A DNA stretch of 64,000 bases from Umezawaea sp042738955 (GCF_042738955.1 NZ_JBHYHC010000021.1:35315-99314), one strand, 5' to 3'. Positions 42,509 through 51,776 are shown, numbered from the stretch's first letter. Notes: generated by a model not told the origin, from the letters alone. Numbers and translations are program-made.

Positions 42509-42946
42509 ATGCTCGACTTCGACGTGGCCAAGGCCTTGGCCGACGGGGTGCTCGCCGAGGGCAGGCGCCGCCGCACCGCCCCGCTCACGGTGGCGGTGCT
42601 CGACGCGGGAGGTCACCCCGTCGTCCTGTACCGCCAGGACGGGGCGGGCATCGTCCGCCCCCAGCTCGCCACCGGCAAGGCGTGGGGCGCGCTCGGCCTC
42701 GGCTTCAGCTCGCGCGGCATCGCGGGCATCGTCGAGAGGTTCCCCGGTTTCGTCGAGGCGCTCGCGGTCGCCTCCGAGGGCCGGGTCATCCCGGCGGCGG
42801 GTGGTGTTCTGCTCCGCGACGGCACCGGCCGGATCATCGGCGCGGTCGGCGTGAGCGGGGACGGCTCCGACGTGGACGAGGCGTGCGCCATTGTGGCGGC
42901 ACGGGCGGTCGGCCTCGATCCGGAGCCCTCCGCGCCGTCCGCCTGA
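42509..42946 (+). CDS. GlcG/HbpS-family heme-binding-type protein
   Basis: 145 residues matching the whole GlcG/HbpS (DUF336) fold: LTVAVLDAGGHPVVLYRQDG, ATGKAWGALG, AAGGVLLRDGTGRIIGAVGVSGDGSDVDEACA. Members bind heme or act beside glycolate/diol enzymes; which applies is unknown. There is no signal peptide. The ATG at 42509 follows a GGAGG at 42497-42501. It is flanked by convergent gadB (3 bp gap) and the divergent TetR operon, with no operon partner. Confidence 0.88.
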   Translation: MLDFDVAKALADGVLAEGRRRRTAPLTVAVLDAGGHPVVLYRQDGAGIVRPQLATGKAWGALGLGFSSRGIAGIVERFPGFVEALAVASEGRVIPAAGGVLLRDGTGRIIGAVGVSGDGSDVDEACAIVAARAVGLDPEPSAPSA

Positions 42947-42949
42947 CGG

Positions 42950-44347
42950 TCACCGCGGTTCGGCCCCGTGGGAGAACGAGGCCGACTCGGGACCGCGCTG
43001 GGGCGCGCCTTGGCCGCGCAGCCGGGGCAGCGCCTGCTCCAGCGCGTCGACCAGCAGGTCCGCCAGGTCGTGGCTGAACCCGTTGCGCACGACGATCCGC
43101 AGCACCTGGAGGTCCTCGCGGTCGGCCGGGAACGTGTAGGCGGGCACGAGCCAGCCCTGTTCGCGCAGGGCGGCGGACACGTCGAACACCGAGTACCCCT
43201 GCTCGCCCGGCGCGAGGGTGAAGGCGAACACCGGCAGCTCGCGCCCGTCGGTGAGCAGCCGGAACGGGCCGAGCGCGCCGATCCGGTCGGCCAGCGCGGA
43301 GGCGACCTCGCGGCAGTACAGCTGCACCCGCCGGTAGCCGTCGAACCCGAGCCGCAGGAACGAGTAGTACTGGGCGATGACCTGCGCGCCGGGGCGGGAG
43401 AAGTTGAGCGCGAACGTCGGCATCTCGCCGCCCAGGTAGTTGACCTTGAACACCAGGTCGGACGGCAGGGCGTCGGCGTCGCGCCACACCACCCACCCCA
43501 CGCCGGGGTACACGAGGCCGTACTTGTGGCCGGAGGTGTTGATCGAGGCGACGCGGGGGAGCCGGAAGTCCCACTCCAGGTCGGGATCGCAGAACGGGGC
43601 GATCATCGCGCCGGACGCCCCGTCGACGTGGACCGGGATGTCCCAGCCCCGGTCGCGCTGGAGGCCGTCGAGCGCGGCGGCGATCTCGGCGACGGGCTCG
43701 TAGCTGCCGTCGAACGTGGACCCGAGCACCGCGACCACGCCGATGGTGTTCTCGTCGCAGTGCTCGACGACCTGCTCGGCCGTGAGGTGGAAGCGGTCGC
43801 CTTCCATGGGCACGAGCCGAGCCTCGACCTCCCAGTAGTTGGCGAACTTCTCCCAGCACACCTGGACGTCCACGCCCATCACGATGTTCGGCCGGTCGGT
43901 CGGCAGGCCCGCGGCGCGGCGGGCGTGCTGCCAGCGGCGCTTGAGCGCCAGCCCGGCCAGCATGCAGGCCTCGCTGGACCCGGTCGTGGAGCAGCCGGTC
44001 GCGCGCTCCGGGTCGGGGGAGTGCCACAGGTCCGCGAGCATCCGCACGCAGCGCTGCTCCAGTTCGGCGGTGCGCGGGTACTCGTCCTTGTCGATCATGT
44101 TCTTGTCGAACGACTCGCCCATCAACCGCTGCGCCTGCGGCTCCATCCACGTGGTGACGAACGTGGCCAGGTTCAGCCGGGCGTTGCCGTCGAGCATCAG
44201 CTCGTCGTGCACCACCTGGTAGGCGGTGTCCGGGTCCAGTTCGCCCTCGGGGAGCCGGTTGCGCGGGATGCGCACCGGTTCCCTGGTGAACACCGGGTTG
44301 ACCGACACGTGCTCGCGGCCGTGGTCCGACGGCTGGGCCAGTGGCAT
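42950..44347 (-). CDS. gadB: Glutamate decarboxylase
   Basis: This 465-residue PLP-dependent group II decarboxylase converts glutamate to GABA with proton consumption. Hallmarks: CSTTGSSEACMLAGLALKRR, HVDGASGAMIAPF, and the PLP lysine K275 in NTSGHKYGLVYPG. The C-terminus is about the usual length. No glutamate/GABA antiporter is adjacent; the divergent YCII/sigma genes share its upstream region. The ATG at 44347 lacks a good ribosome site. Confidence 0.95.
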   Translation of the reverse strand: MPLAQPSDHGREHVSVNPVFTREPVRIPRNRLPEGELDPDTAYQVVHDELMLDGNARLNLATFVTTWMEPQAQRLMGESFDKNMIDKDEYPRTAELEQRCVRMLADLWHSPDPERATGCSTTGSSEACMLAGLALKRRWQHARRAAGLPTDRPNIVMGVDVQVCWEKFANYWEVEARLVPMEGDRFHLTAEQVVEHCDENTIGVVAVLGSTFDGSYEPVAEIAAALDGLQRDRGWDIPVHVDGASGAMIAPFCDPDLEWDFRLPRVASINTSGHKYGLVYPGVGWVVWRDADALPSDLVFKVNYLGGEMPTFALNFSRPGAQVIAQYYSFLRLGFDGYRRVQLYCREVASALADRIGALGPFRLLTDGRELPVFAFTLAPGEQGYSVFDVSAALREQGWLVPAYTFPADREDLQVLRIVVRNGFSHDLADLLVDALEQALPRLRGQGAPQRGPESASFSHGAEPR

Positions 44348-44441
44348 GGGAGGAGGGCCTTTCCGTCCGGGGCTGTCGCGCCAGGATGCCGGACCCGGCG
44401 TGGCCGCGCCGGGCGACGACGACGCCGGCAGGATGTGGCCG

Positions 44442-44792
44442 GTGAAGTACCTGATGCTCATCTACGGCAACGAGACCGTGTGGAACAGCCTTCCGCCCGC
44501 CGAGATGGCGGACCTGATCAGCCGGGTCGACGCGTTCAACCAGGACCTGCGCGACACGGGCGAGTTCATCACCGCCGAGGGCCTGGTGGAGCGGCCGCAC
44601 GCGGTGCGGCGGGGACCGGACGGCCCGGTCGTCACCGACGGCCCGTACCTGGAGGCGAAGGAGTTCGTCGGCTCGATGTTCGTCGTGGACGTCGAGAGCG
44701 AGGACCGGGCGCTGGAGATCGCGAAGTCCTATCCGGGGATCGCCTTCGGCGGCGGGCTGGAGGTGTGGCCGCTCATGGGCCACGACGGGTGA
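44442..44792 (+). CDS. YCII/DGPF-domain protein
   Basis: 116 residues of the YCII-related family (KYLMLIYGNE ... DGPYLEAKEFVGSMFVVDVES ... EVWPLM). Genes of this type are regularly placed beside ECF42-type sigma factors, as here: its stop overlaps the sigma start (GTGA). Function is unknown. The GTG at 44442 is chosen with AGGA 8 nt upstream; an ATG at 44433 is the alternative. It is divergent from glutamate decarboxylase. Confidence 0.87.
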   Translation: MKYLMLIYGNETVWNSLPPAEMADLISRVDAFNQDLRDTGEFITAEGLVERPHAVRRGPDGPVVTDGPYLEAKEFVGSMFVVDVESEDRALEIAKSYPGIAFGGGLEVWPLMGHDG

Positions 44793-46024
44793 CGCCGGTC
44801 GAGGACGTCCTGCGCGCGCTCGCCCCGCGGGTGCTCGGAACGCTCGTGCGCCGCCACGGCGACTTCGCCCGTTGCGAGGACGCCGTGCAGGAGGCGTTGA
44901 TCGCCGCCGCCGAGAAGTGGGCGCGCGAGGGCGTGCCGGAACACCCGCTGGGCTGGCTGACCACGGTCGCGGCCCGGCGCTACGTCGACCAGGTGCGCGG
45001 TGACGCGGCCCGTGAACGCCGGGAGCTGGCGGTGCTCGACGCCTCTCCGCGTGACGCGCTGGTCGCCCCGGCCGCGGACGCCGAGCCCGCGCGGGACGAC
45101 CTGCTGGAACTGCTGTTCCTGTGCTGCCACCCGGCGTTGACCGCGCCCTCGCAGCTGGCGTTGACGCTGCGGGCGGTCGGCGGGCTCACCACGCCGGAGA
45201 TCGCCGCGGCGTTCCTCGTGCCCGAGAAGACCATGGGGCAGCGCATCTCCCGCGCCAAGCAGACCCTGCGCGACGCGGGCGCGCGGTTCGAGCTGCCGTC
45301 CGACGCCGAGCACGGGCCGCGGCTGCGGGTCGTGCTGCACGTGCTCTACCTGGTGTTCAACGAGGGCTACAGCGCCAGCGCGGGCCCCGACCTGCACCGC
45401 GTCGACCTCACCCGTGAAGCGCTGCGGCTGGTCCGCGCCCTGCACGAGCGGCTGCCCGCCTCCGGCGAGACGACCGGCCTGCTCGCGTTGACGCTGCTCA
45501 CCGAGGCGCGCGGCCGGGCCCGCACCGGCCCCGACGGCGTGCTGATCCCGCTGGCCGAGCAGGACCGCTCGCTGTGGGACCGCGCGGCCATCGCCGAGGC
45601 GACCGCGCTGCTCACCCACAGCCTGGCGACCCTGCCTCTCGGGCCGTACCAGGTCCAGGCGGCCATCGCCGCGCTGCACGACGAGGCCACCTCCGTCGAG
45701 ACCACCGACTGGCCGCAGGTCCTCGCCCTGTACGACCTGCTGGAACGCCTGGCGCCCAACCCGGTCGTCTCGCTCAACCGGGCCGTCGCGCTCGGCATGG
45801 TCGACGGCCCCGAGGCGGGCCTGGCCGTCGTCGACGACCTGGACTCCGGCGTCCTGGCGGGCAACCACCGGCTGCTGGCCGTCCGCGCCCACCTGCTCGA
45901 CCAGGCCGGGAACCGCGCGGAGGCGGCCGCTCTCTTCCAGGAGGCGGCCCGGCTCGCGGGCAGTCGACCCGAGCAGCGGTTCCTGCTGGCACGGGCCGCG
46001 GAACTTTTTTCTCCGCGGATGTAG
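44789..46024 (+). CDS. ECF42-type RNA polymerase sigma factor
   Basis: 411 residues: sigma region 2 (RRHGDFARCEDAVQEALIAA, HPLGWLTTVAARRYVD), region 4 (LTTPEIAAAFLVPEKTMGQR) and a long C-terminal extension with TPR-like helices (from about residue 190), diagnostic of the ECF42 group. No anti-sigma factor is encoded; the extension and the coupled YCII protein are thought to control activity. The GTG start overlaps the YCII stop. The downstream RibD-type reductase may belong to its regulon. Confidence 0.93.
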   Translation: MTPVEDVLRALAPRVLGTLVRRHGDFARCEDAVQEALIAAAEKWAREGVPEHPLGWLTTVAARRYVDQVRGDAARERRELAVLDASPRDALVAPAADAEPARDDLLELLFLCCHPALTAPSQLALTLRAVGGLTTPEIAAAFLVPEKTMGQRISRAKQTLRDAGARFELPSDAEHGPRLRVVLHVLYLVFNEGYSASAGPDLHRVDLTREALRLVRALHERLPASGETTGLLALTLLTEARGRARTGPDGVLIPLAEQDRSLWDRAAIAEATALLTHSLATLPLGPYQVQAAIAALHDEATSVETTDWPQVLALYDLLERLAPNPVVSLNRAVALGMVDGPEAGLAVVDDLDSGVLAGNHRLLAVRAHLLDQAGNRAEAAALFQEAARLAGSRPEQRFLLARAAELFSPRM

Positions 46025-46059
46025 AACGCGCCGCGACGGCTCCGATCCCCCTCCGAGCG

Positions 46060-46098
46060 ACGCCGACGGGCGTCGCCGGGGACACGAGGAGCTGGGCA
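46060..46098 (+). promoter_or_regulatory. Conserved 5' leader element, copy 1
   Basis: GCGACGCC-GACG-GGCGTCGC forms an 8-bp hairpin, followed by ACACGAGGAGCTG just before the RibD-type start. A near copy precedes the VOC gene at 55882 (GACGCC-GAAG-GGCGTC then ACACGAGGAGCTG). Two unrelated genes sharing hairpin plus ribosome site suggests a common control element or duplicated promoter segment. Confidence 0.5.
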
Positions 46099-46100
46099 CG

Positions 46101-46808
46101 ATGACCAAGGTGACCGCGCAGATGTCGGTGTCGCTGGACGGGTACTACGCCGGACCGCGCCACGACGGCGAGGGCGACTGGATGGCCTCGGCCGAGGCCG
46201 CCGCGTTCTTCCGCGTGACGCGCTGGGCGATCGACGCGATGGCGTGGCGCGAGCGGCAGGGCTTCGCGGGCGGTGAGCCGGACGTGAACTCCGACATCAT
46301 CGCGGAGACGTTCGAGGCGGCGGGCGCGTACGTGATGGGCAGGCGGATGGCCGACGGCGGCGAGGCGCCGTGGGGTGACGAGCCGCCGTTCCGCGCGCCG
46401 GTCTTCGTCGTCACGCACCGCCCCCGCGCGGTGCTGCACCGCCAGGGAGGCACCAGCTTCACCTACGTGACCGACGGCGTCGCGAGCGCCGTCGAGCAGG
46501 CGAAGGCCGTGGCGAACGGCAAGAACGTCGCCGTCGCCGGCGGGGGAAGCCTGGTGCGGCAGGTGATCGAGGCCGGACTGCTGGACGAGCTGGAGCTGCA
46601 CATCGCGCCGGTCGTGCTGGGCAGCGGCCTGCGGCTGCTGTCCGACGACCTGACGCTCCCCGACAAGGAGGCGATCGAGCTGACCCCCACCAGGGTCGTG
46701 CACACCCCGCAGATCACCCACATCCGGTACTCGGTCAACGGTCGCGCGCCGCTGGTCCTGGACGACCGGGGCAGTGGCGGCGGTCCCGCCGAGATCTACT
46801 CCGCGTAG
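46101..46808 (+). CDS. RibD C-terminal/dihydrofolate-reductase-like protein
   Basis: 235 residues with the RibD C-terminal (DHFR-like) fold: MSVSLDGYYAGP at the start, AYVMGRRMADGG, VFVVTHRP, VAVAGGGSLVRQVIEAGLLDELELHI. Such stand-alone NADPH-binding reductases are common in actinomycetes; substrate unknown, not a core riboflavin or folate enzyme here. The ATG at 46101 follows GAGGAG in a leader shared with the VOC gene. It lies downstream of the ECF sigma gene and ends at a hairpin. Confidence 0.88.
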   Translation: MTKVTAQMSVSLDGYYAGPRHDGEGDWMASAEAAAFFRVTRWAIDAMAWRERQGFAGGEPDVNSDIIAETFEAAGAYVMGRRMADGGEAPWGDEPPFRAPVFVVTHRPRAVLHRQGGTSFTYVTDGVASAVEQAKAVANGKNVAVAGGGSLVRQVIEAGLLDELELHIAPVVLGSGLRLLSDDLTLPDKEAIELTPTRVVHTPQITHIRYSVNGRAPLVLDDRGSGGGPAEIYSA

Positions 46809-46815
46809 CGCGGGT

Positions 46816-46850
46816 GGCCGTGGCGGTCTTCACGACCGACCGCCACGGCC
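46816..46850. terminator. Bidirectional terminator before the subtilase
   Basis: A perfect 13-bp stem (GGCCGTGGCGGTC and complement) with a 9-nt loop between convergent genes. Confidence 0.85.
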
Positions 46851-46858
46851 CGTCCGGG

Positions 46859-48766
46859 CTACTTGGCGGTCAACGCCGTGTCGTCGACGAGCCACTCCGT
46901 CGCCTCGCCCTGGTCCTCGTCGCCCAGGAACCGGAACTTCACGGTCTTGCCCGCGTACGCGCCGACGTCGTAGGTCTTCAGCACGTACCCCGGCTTGGCG
47001 TCCAGGTTGGACGCCCCGCCCAGCCGGTCGTTGCCCGCCCTCACCTCGAACAGGTCGACCGCGCCCGCCGTGGTCGGCTCCTCGGTGCGGATCTTGAGGT
47101 AGAACGACAGCGTCGAGTACGGGCACTCGGCCGGAATCGCGACCTCCTGGGACAGCTCGTCCCCGAACGGCAACCCGATGCCCGAGAACGACGCCGCCCA
47201 CGTCCCCGTGCGCGGCGCGCTGACGCCGGTGGTCTGCGTGACCAGCAGCGTCCGGCTGGGCCGCCAGCCCGGCACGTCCCGCCCGCTCTCGAAGCCGGGG
47301 TTCAGGAACTTCTGGCCCCCGGTCGCGCACGTCCACGTCGGCGGCGTGGTGAAGATCCGGAACGTCACCGACCCGGTCTTCAGGTTCTTGTCCTTCGCCG
47401 TCACGGTCACCGGCGAGTTGACCACGGTGGCCGTCGGCGTCCCGGAGATCACGCCCGTGGCCGCGTTGAGCGCCAGGCCGGCGGGCAGCGCGGTCGACGT
47501 CCACGTGTACGGGGCCGTGCCGCCCGAGACGGACAGCGGGATGCTCATCGCGACCCCGGTCCGACCCGCGCGCACACCGGGATCGGTCACGTACGGGTAG
47601 CCCGCGCGGTAGCCGGTGTTGACCATCAGCAGCCGGTTCGGCGAGCCCTGCGCGTCGTTCACCGCGTTCTTCGTCGAGTCGGCGACCAGCGCCGCCGCGA
47701 CCTGCGCGGGCGTGACGCCGGGGTCGGCGGCCAGCAGCAGCGCCGCCGCGCCGGACACGTGCGGCGTGGCCATGGACGTCCCGCTCAGCAGGGCGAAGTC
47801 GGTGTCGCTGTCCGCTCCCGCCGACCAGATGTAGTCGCCGGGCGCGAACAGGTCGACGCACGAGCCGTAGTTGGAGAACGACGACCGGTCGTCGGAGAAC
47901 TCGCTGACGGACGCGACCGTGATCGCCTCCGGCGTGCGGGCGGGGGAGTGCAGGCACGCGTCGCCGTTGTCGTTGCCCGCCGCCACGGACGTGACGACCC
48001 CGTCGGCGATGGCCCGCCGGGTCGCGTCCTCGATCACCTGGTCCGGCGCGTCGCCGCCCAGGCTCATGTTGGCCACCGCGGGCCCGGACACGTGGTTGGC
48101 CACCACCCAGTCCAGCCCCGCCGCGACCCCCTCGCTGGTGCCGTTGCCCTCGCAGTCGAGCACCTTCACCGCGACCAGCCGCACGCCCTTGGCCACGCCG
48201 AACTCGGTGCCGCCGATCGTCCCGGCGACGTGCGACCCGTGCCCGTTGCAGTCCTCGTTCCGCCCGTCGCCGGTGGTGTTCGTGCCCCACACCGCTCGAC
48301 CGCCGAAGTCCTCGTGCGTGGTGCGGATCCCGGTGTCGACCACGTACGCCGTCACGTTCGCGGCCGTCGTGGACCAGCGGTAGTAGTCGTCCCCGTCCGG
48401 CCCGCGCTGGTCGATCCGGTCCAGCCCCCACGACCACGGGTAGTGCTGCTCGCCGGACGCCTTGACCCGCCGGTTCTGCTGCACGTAGGCCACCGCCGGG
48501 TCGGCGGCGAGCCGTCGTGCCGACCGCGCGTCCATCCGCACCGAGAACCCGCTGAACACGTGGCTGAACGTCCGCCCGACCGTCCCGGAGTACTTGCCCG
48601 CCAACGCCGACGCGGACTTCCCCTGCCCCTTCAGCACCACGACGTAGCTGCCGTCGACCACGTCCGGCCCACCCGCGCCGACCACGTCCGCCACCGCCGG
48701 TGGCGCGACCCCCACGACCACCCCGGCGACCAGCCCGGCCACCACGGCCAACGCTCTTGCTCCCAC
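46859..48766 (-). CDS. Secreted S8 subtilisin-like protease with Ig-like and C-terminal beta domains
   Basis: 635 residues: signal peptide (to about PAVA-DV), I9 propeptide (to about residue 105), S8 catalytic domain with Asp in YVVDTGIRTTHEDFG, His in NGHGSHVAGTIGG and Ser in LSGTSMATPHVSG, then a putative-Ig (He_PIG) repeat (PYTWTSTALPAGLALNAATG) and a C-terminal beta sandwich of about 160 residues (FLNPGFESG...). The GTG at 48766 follows GGGAGG. It should be autoprocessed outside the cell. The roughly 210-bp upstream gap holds no feature I can name. Confidence 0.94.
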   Translation of the reverse strand: MGARALAVVAGLVAGVVVGVAPPAVADVVGAGGPDVVDGSYVVVLKGQGKSASALAGKYSGTVGRTFSHVFSGFSVRMDARSARRLAADPAVAYVQQNRRVKASGEQHYPWSWGLDRIDQRGPDGDDYYRWSTTAANVTAYVVDTGIRTTHEDFGGRAVWGTNTTGDGRNEDCNGHGSHVAGTIGGTEFGVAKGVRLVAVKVLDCEGNGTSEGVAAGLDWVVANHVSGPAVANMSLGGDAPDQVIEDATRRAIADGVVTSVAAGNDNGDACLHSPARTPEAITVASVSEFSDDRSSFSNYGSCVDLFAPGDYIWSAGADSDTDFALLSGTSMATPHVSGAAALLLAADPGVTPAQVAAALVADSTKNAVNDAQGSPNRLLMVNTGYRAGYPYVTDPGVRAGRTGVAMSIPLSVSGGTAPYTWTSTALPAGLALNAATGVISGTPTATVVNSPVTVTAKDKNLKTGSVTFRIFTTPPTWTCATGGQKFLNPGFESGRDVPGWRPSRTLLVTQTTGVSAPRTGTWAASFSGIGLPFGDELSQEVAIPAECPYSTLSFYLKIRTEEPTTAGAVDLFEVRAGNDRLGGASNLDAKPGYVLKTYDVGAYAGKTVKFRFLGDEDQGEATEWLVDDTALTAK

Positions 48767-48976
48767 ACGCCCTCCCCGGCTCGCTCCCGACGTGCCAGAC
48801 GCTAGGTCGTGGTGACCCGATCATCGGTGGTTTGGCCGGGAGTTGGGCCGGATGCGTTGGCGCGCAAGGGAAGGATCAGCCGAATGGGCGTCAGCGCGCT
48901 TCGGGAACACGATGCCCGGTAACGGAAGGCGGCGGTTGATCGATCAGCTGGTCGAGTGCGTCAGGGAGGTGACCAC

Positions 48977-49243
48977 GTGGTCCTCGTGGTGCGAACGGTG
49001 GGCACGATCATCGGCAGTGCGCTGTGCCTCTTCATCACCGCGCTGCTGCTGGTGCTCGGCATCGCGGGCTTCCTGTTCCGCTTCGTGGTGTCGTTCTTCC
49101 AGGTGCTCGGCGGCAAGCTGTCCGACGCCGAGCTGTCGGCCCGCATCTGGGCCCCGACGAACTGGGCGATCGGCACCTCCACCGAGATGTGGCAGGGCAT
49201 GCTCGGCAACATCTGGACGGAAGGCCGCTCTCACCGCTGGTGA
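48977..49243 (+). CDS. Small membrane protein of unknown function
   Basis: 88 residues with one long hydrophobic segment (TIIGSALCLFITALLLVLGI and following aromatic stretch, about residues 8-40) and a soluble tail with SDAELSARIWAPTNWAIGT. The GTG at 48977 is preceded by GGGAGG 7 nt upstream, the reason for calling it real; an in-frame GTG at 48956 is less likely. No family recognised. It converges with the SUKH-like gene. Confidence 0.6.
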   Translation: MVLVVRTVGTIIGSALCLFITALLLVLGIAGFLFRFVVSFFQVLGGKLSDAELSARIWAPTNWAIGTSTEMWQGMLGNIWTEGRSHRW

Positions 49244-49250
49244 GACCCGG

Positions 49251-49697
49251 TCAACCGGGATACGCGTACCCGAGCTCCTCGGCCGCGACCGACCAGAACG
49301 CGTTCTCCCCGTCCACCGCGACCGCGTCGATGCCCCGGAACTCCACCACGAGCGCCTCGGCGAACGCGTCCCCGGCGGCCATCTCGTCGTCCGGCTCCTC
49401 CTCGGGCTCGTCGGCCTCCTCCACCTCGTCGGAGGCCCGCCCGTAGACCACCGAGCAGGCCACCAGCGACTCGACGTCGGAGTTGACGAGCAGCGGAACC
49501 CCTCCGTCCGCCGGCACCAACCACACCCGCCCGTCGACCCGGTCCACCACGATCGAGCTGAGCCCCTCGTCACGGGCGACCTCCGCCCCCAAGCGATCCG
49601 CGAACCGGAGATCGGCGAACGGCACGCCGAGCCACGTTCCCGGATACGGCACCGGTCCACGCCGGGCGAGCAGGGCGAAAAGCGAGGAGTCGTCCAC
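49251..49697 (-). CDS. SUKH-4-like (immunity-type) protein
   Basis: 148 residues. WLGVPFADLRFADRLGAE, IVVDRVDGRVWLVPADGG and LLVNSDVESLVACSVVYGRA follow the SUKH-4 pattern, a superfamily best known as immunity proteins to polymorphic toxins. An acidic linker (EEADEPEEEPDDE) is inserted near residue 95. No toxin gene is adjacent, so it is an orphan or has another role. Start is a GTG at 49697. Confidence 0.6.
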   Translation of the reverse strand: MDDSSLFALLARRGPVPYPGTWLGVPFADLRFADRLGAEVARDEGLSSIVVDRVDGRVWLVPADGGVPLLVNSDVESLVACSVVYGRASDEVEEADEPEEEPDDEMAAGDAFAEALVVEFRGIDAVAVDGENAFWSVAAEELGYAYPG

Positions 49698-49729
49698 GAG
49701 GGCAGTCTATTCGTTGCCCCGCAAGGACT

Positions 49730-50725
49730 TCACCCGACCGAGAACGCCAGGTGCGCCGGATCGAGCGACCGCAGGAACCCACCCCCGTCCAGCAACCGCC
49801 CGGCCGTCACCGCCCCGGTGGGGGAGGGCCGGTCGTCCAGCAGCCGCGCCACGACACCCGCCGCGAGCGGCCCGCTGACCGCGTAGATGTCCTGCCCCGA
49901 CGCACTCGCCCGCCGGTGCACCCCGTCCCGGCTGACGACCGCGTCGACGTGGAACGTCTGCGCGGACCGCCCGAGGTCGTCCACGGGTGGAGGCGGCGGC
50001 GACGCGGGGTCGCGCAGGTCGGCGAGCGGCTCGGCGTTCACGTGCACGCTGACGCGCGGAGTCCGCACGTGGTGGGCGATGGTCACCTGGTCGGACGTGG
50101 ACAACTCGGTGAGCCGCTGCTCGCCCGCCCGATGGGGAAACCGCCACAGGACCGTGCCGGGAACGCTCGGGGCGGGGACGAACTCGTTGTCGGTGAAGAC
50201 GACGTGCCTCCCGGTGTTGCGGGCGATGGTGCGCCGGGTGCCCTCGGTGGGCAGCCAACTGGAGAGCGCGATGGCGATCCGAACGTCGTCCACGGACGTC
50301 CAGTCACCCAGAGCGGCCGTGACGAGCAGATCCCCGAGCCCGCCGTAGAACGCGGCGGACGGCACCACGGCCACCCCCGCCTGCCGGGCGGGCGCGTCGT
50401 AGCGCCCCAACAGCTCCATCGTCACGCCCTGCTCGGCGGCGATGTCGACGTAGTGCGCCCCAGCGCGAAGCGCCGCCTCCACCACAGGCCCAGCCGTGTC
50501 GAGGAACGGCCCGGCACAGTTGACCACCGCCCCGACCCCGTCAAAGGCCCGGTCCAACGACACCGGATCGTCGACCACCGCCACCACCCCGGCGGCAGGC
50601 AGCCGACCACGATCCCGCCCGACCTCGACGACCTTCAACCCCACCTCGCGCAAACTCCTGACGACGAACCGAGCCGTGTGCCCGTAGGCACCGAAAACGG
50701 CGATTGTGGTGCTCCGATTGCTCAC
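49730..50725 (-). CDS. Saccharopine dehydrogenase-like oxidoreductase (second copy type)
   Basis: About 331 residues: Rossmann start TIAVFGAYGHTARFVVRSL, then DRAFDGVGAVVNCAGPFLDT and AHYVDIAAEQGVTMELL. Same broad family as the gene at 32194. The GTG at 50725 gives the natural N-terminus (Met-Ser-Asn-Arg-Ser-Thr); in-frame extension to 50797 would run into the divergent gene. It faces a GlxA-type regulator across about 70 bp, which probably controls it. Substrate unknown. Confidence 0.85.
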   Translation of the reverse strand: MSNRSTTIAVFGAYGHTARFVVRSLREVGLKVVEVGRDRGRLPAAGVVAVVDDPVSLDRAFDGVGAVVNCAGPFLDTAGPVVEAALRAGAHYVDIAAEQGVTMELLGRYDAPARQAGVAVVPSAAFYGGLGDLLVTAALGDWTSVDDVRIAIALSSWLPTEGTRRTIARNTGRHVVFTDNEFVPAPSVPGTVLWRFPHRAGEQRLTELSTSDQVTIAHHVRTPRVSVHVNAEPLADLRDPASPPPPPVDDLGRSAQTFHVDAVVSRDGVHRRASASGQDIYAVSGPLAAGVVARLLDDRPSPTGAVTAGRLLDGGGFLRSLDPAHLAFSVG

Positions 50726-50761
50726 CCAACGAGCATCACGCCCACGACGATCGACGACGAG

Positions 50762-50796
50762 TGTCCGATCCGACAACATCCGTACACTTTCGGACA
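50762..50796. promoter_or_regulatory. Inverted repeat upstream of the GlxA-type regulator
   Basis: TGTCCGA and TCGGACA are separated by 21 bp between the divergent starts; the right arm ends on the A of the regulator ATG. A possible autoregulatory site. Confidence 0.35.
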
Positions 50797-51776
50797 TGCC
50801 ATCCGTGGTGCTGGCCCTCTACGAGGGCGCGATGCTGTTCGAGGCGGCGACGGCCATCGAGGTGTTCGGCGTGGACCGCAGCGACATCGCCGACCCCTGG
50901 TACGACTTCACGATCGCGGGCCCCGGCGCACCAGCGGTCGGCGACATGGCCCGCATGAAGAGCGACCCCACCTTCACCCCGATCCTCACCGCACACACGA
51001 TCGTCGTCCCGGCCTACCACGACGTCGACGACCCACCACCGGAAGACGTGGTCGAGGCCCTCCGCACCGCCCACACCAACGGCGCAAGGATCGTCTCCCT
51101 CTGCACCGGCGTCTTCGTCCTGGCGGCAGCAGGCCTGGTGGACGGAAAACGCGTCACCACCCACTGGGCCCACGCGGACCTGCTGGCCCAGCGCTACCCC
51201 AGAGTCGACGTGGACGCGGACGTCCTCTACGTCGACGACAACCCCATCCTCACGTCAGCGGGCAAAGCGGCCTGCATGGACCTCTGCCTCCACGTGGTCC
51301 GCACCGACTACGGCGCAACAGCCGCGAACACCCTCGCCCGCAGACTCGTGGTCCCCCCACACCGCGCAGGCGGCCAGGCCCAATTCATCACCGCACCAGC
51401 CCCACCGAACGGCCACCACCTCCAAGACCTGATGCAGTGGGCCACAAAACACCTCCACGAACCCCTGACGGTCAAGGACTTGGCGGAACGCCTCAACATG
51501 AGCACCAGAACACTGGCAAGGCACTTCATCGCCACAACAGGAACAACACCCCTGCGCTGGCTGCACAACCAACGAGTGCACGCAGCCCAGGAAATGCTGG
51601 AAACAACAGACGCCAGCATCGACACCATCGCCGAACGCACCGGCATGGGCATGGCGGCAACACTGCGCAGACACTTCAACCAAACGGTAGGCGTAGCCCC
51701 AGACACCTACCGCAGAACCTTCCAGGGCACCACCAAGCCAACGCCAAAACAGGCACAGCACAGGACTGATTGGTGA
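50796..51776 (+). CDS. GlxA/FtrA-type AraC regulator with DJ-1/PfpI domain
   Basis: 326 residues: an N-terminal DJ-1/PfpI-like domain with the cysteine elbow SLCTGVFVLAAAGL, then a C-terminal AraC double helix-turn-helix (LTVKDLAERLNMSTRTLARH and ASIDTIAERTGMGMAATLRR). Such proteins regulate adjacent oxidoreductase or detoxification genes; the divergent saccharopine-type gene is the likely target. The 3' half uses many A-ending codons (GCA, ACA, CCA), unlike upstream genes. It is followed by a 361-bp repeat-bearing gap. Confidence 0.92.
   Translation: MPSVVLALYEGAMLFEAATAIEVFGVDRSDIADPWYDFTIAGPGAPAVGDMARMKSDPTFTPILTAHTIVVPAYHDVDDPPPEDVVEALRTAHTNGARIVSLCTGVFVLAAAGLVDGKRVTTHWAHADLLAQRYPRVDVDADVLYVDDNPILTSAGKAACMDLCLHVVRTDYGATAANTLARRLVVPPHRAGGQAQFITAPAPPNGHHLQDLMQWATKHLHEPLTVKDLAERLNMSTRTLARHFIATTGTTPLRWLHNQRVHAAQEMLETTDASIDTIAERTGMGMAATLRRHFNQTVGVAPDTYRRTFQGTTKPTPKQAQHRTDW

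Noticed and set aside
45996..46018. Hairpin CCGCGGA/TCCGCGG with a T run at the end of the ECF sigma gene
   Set aside because: The T run is in the loop, not after the stem, and the element lies inside the coding region, so it is not a terminator.
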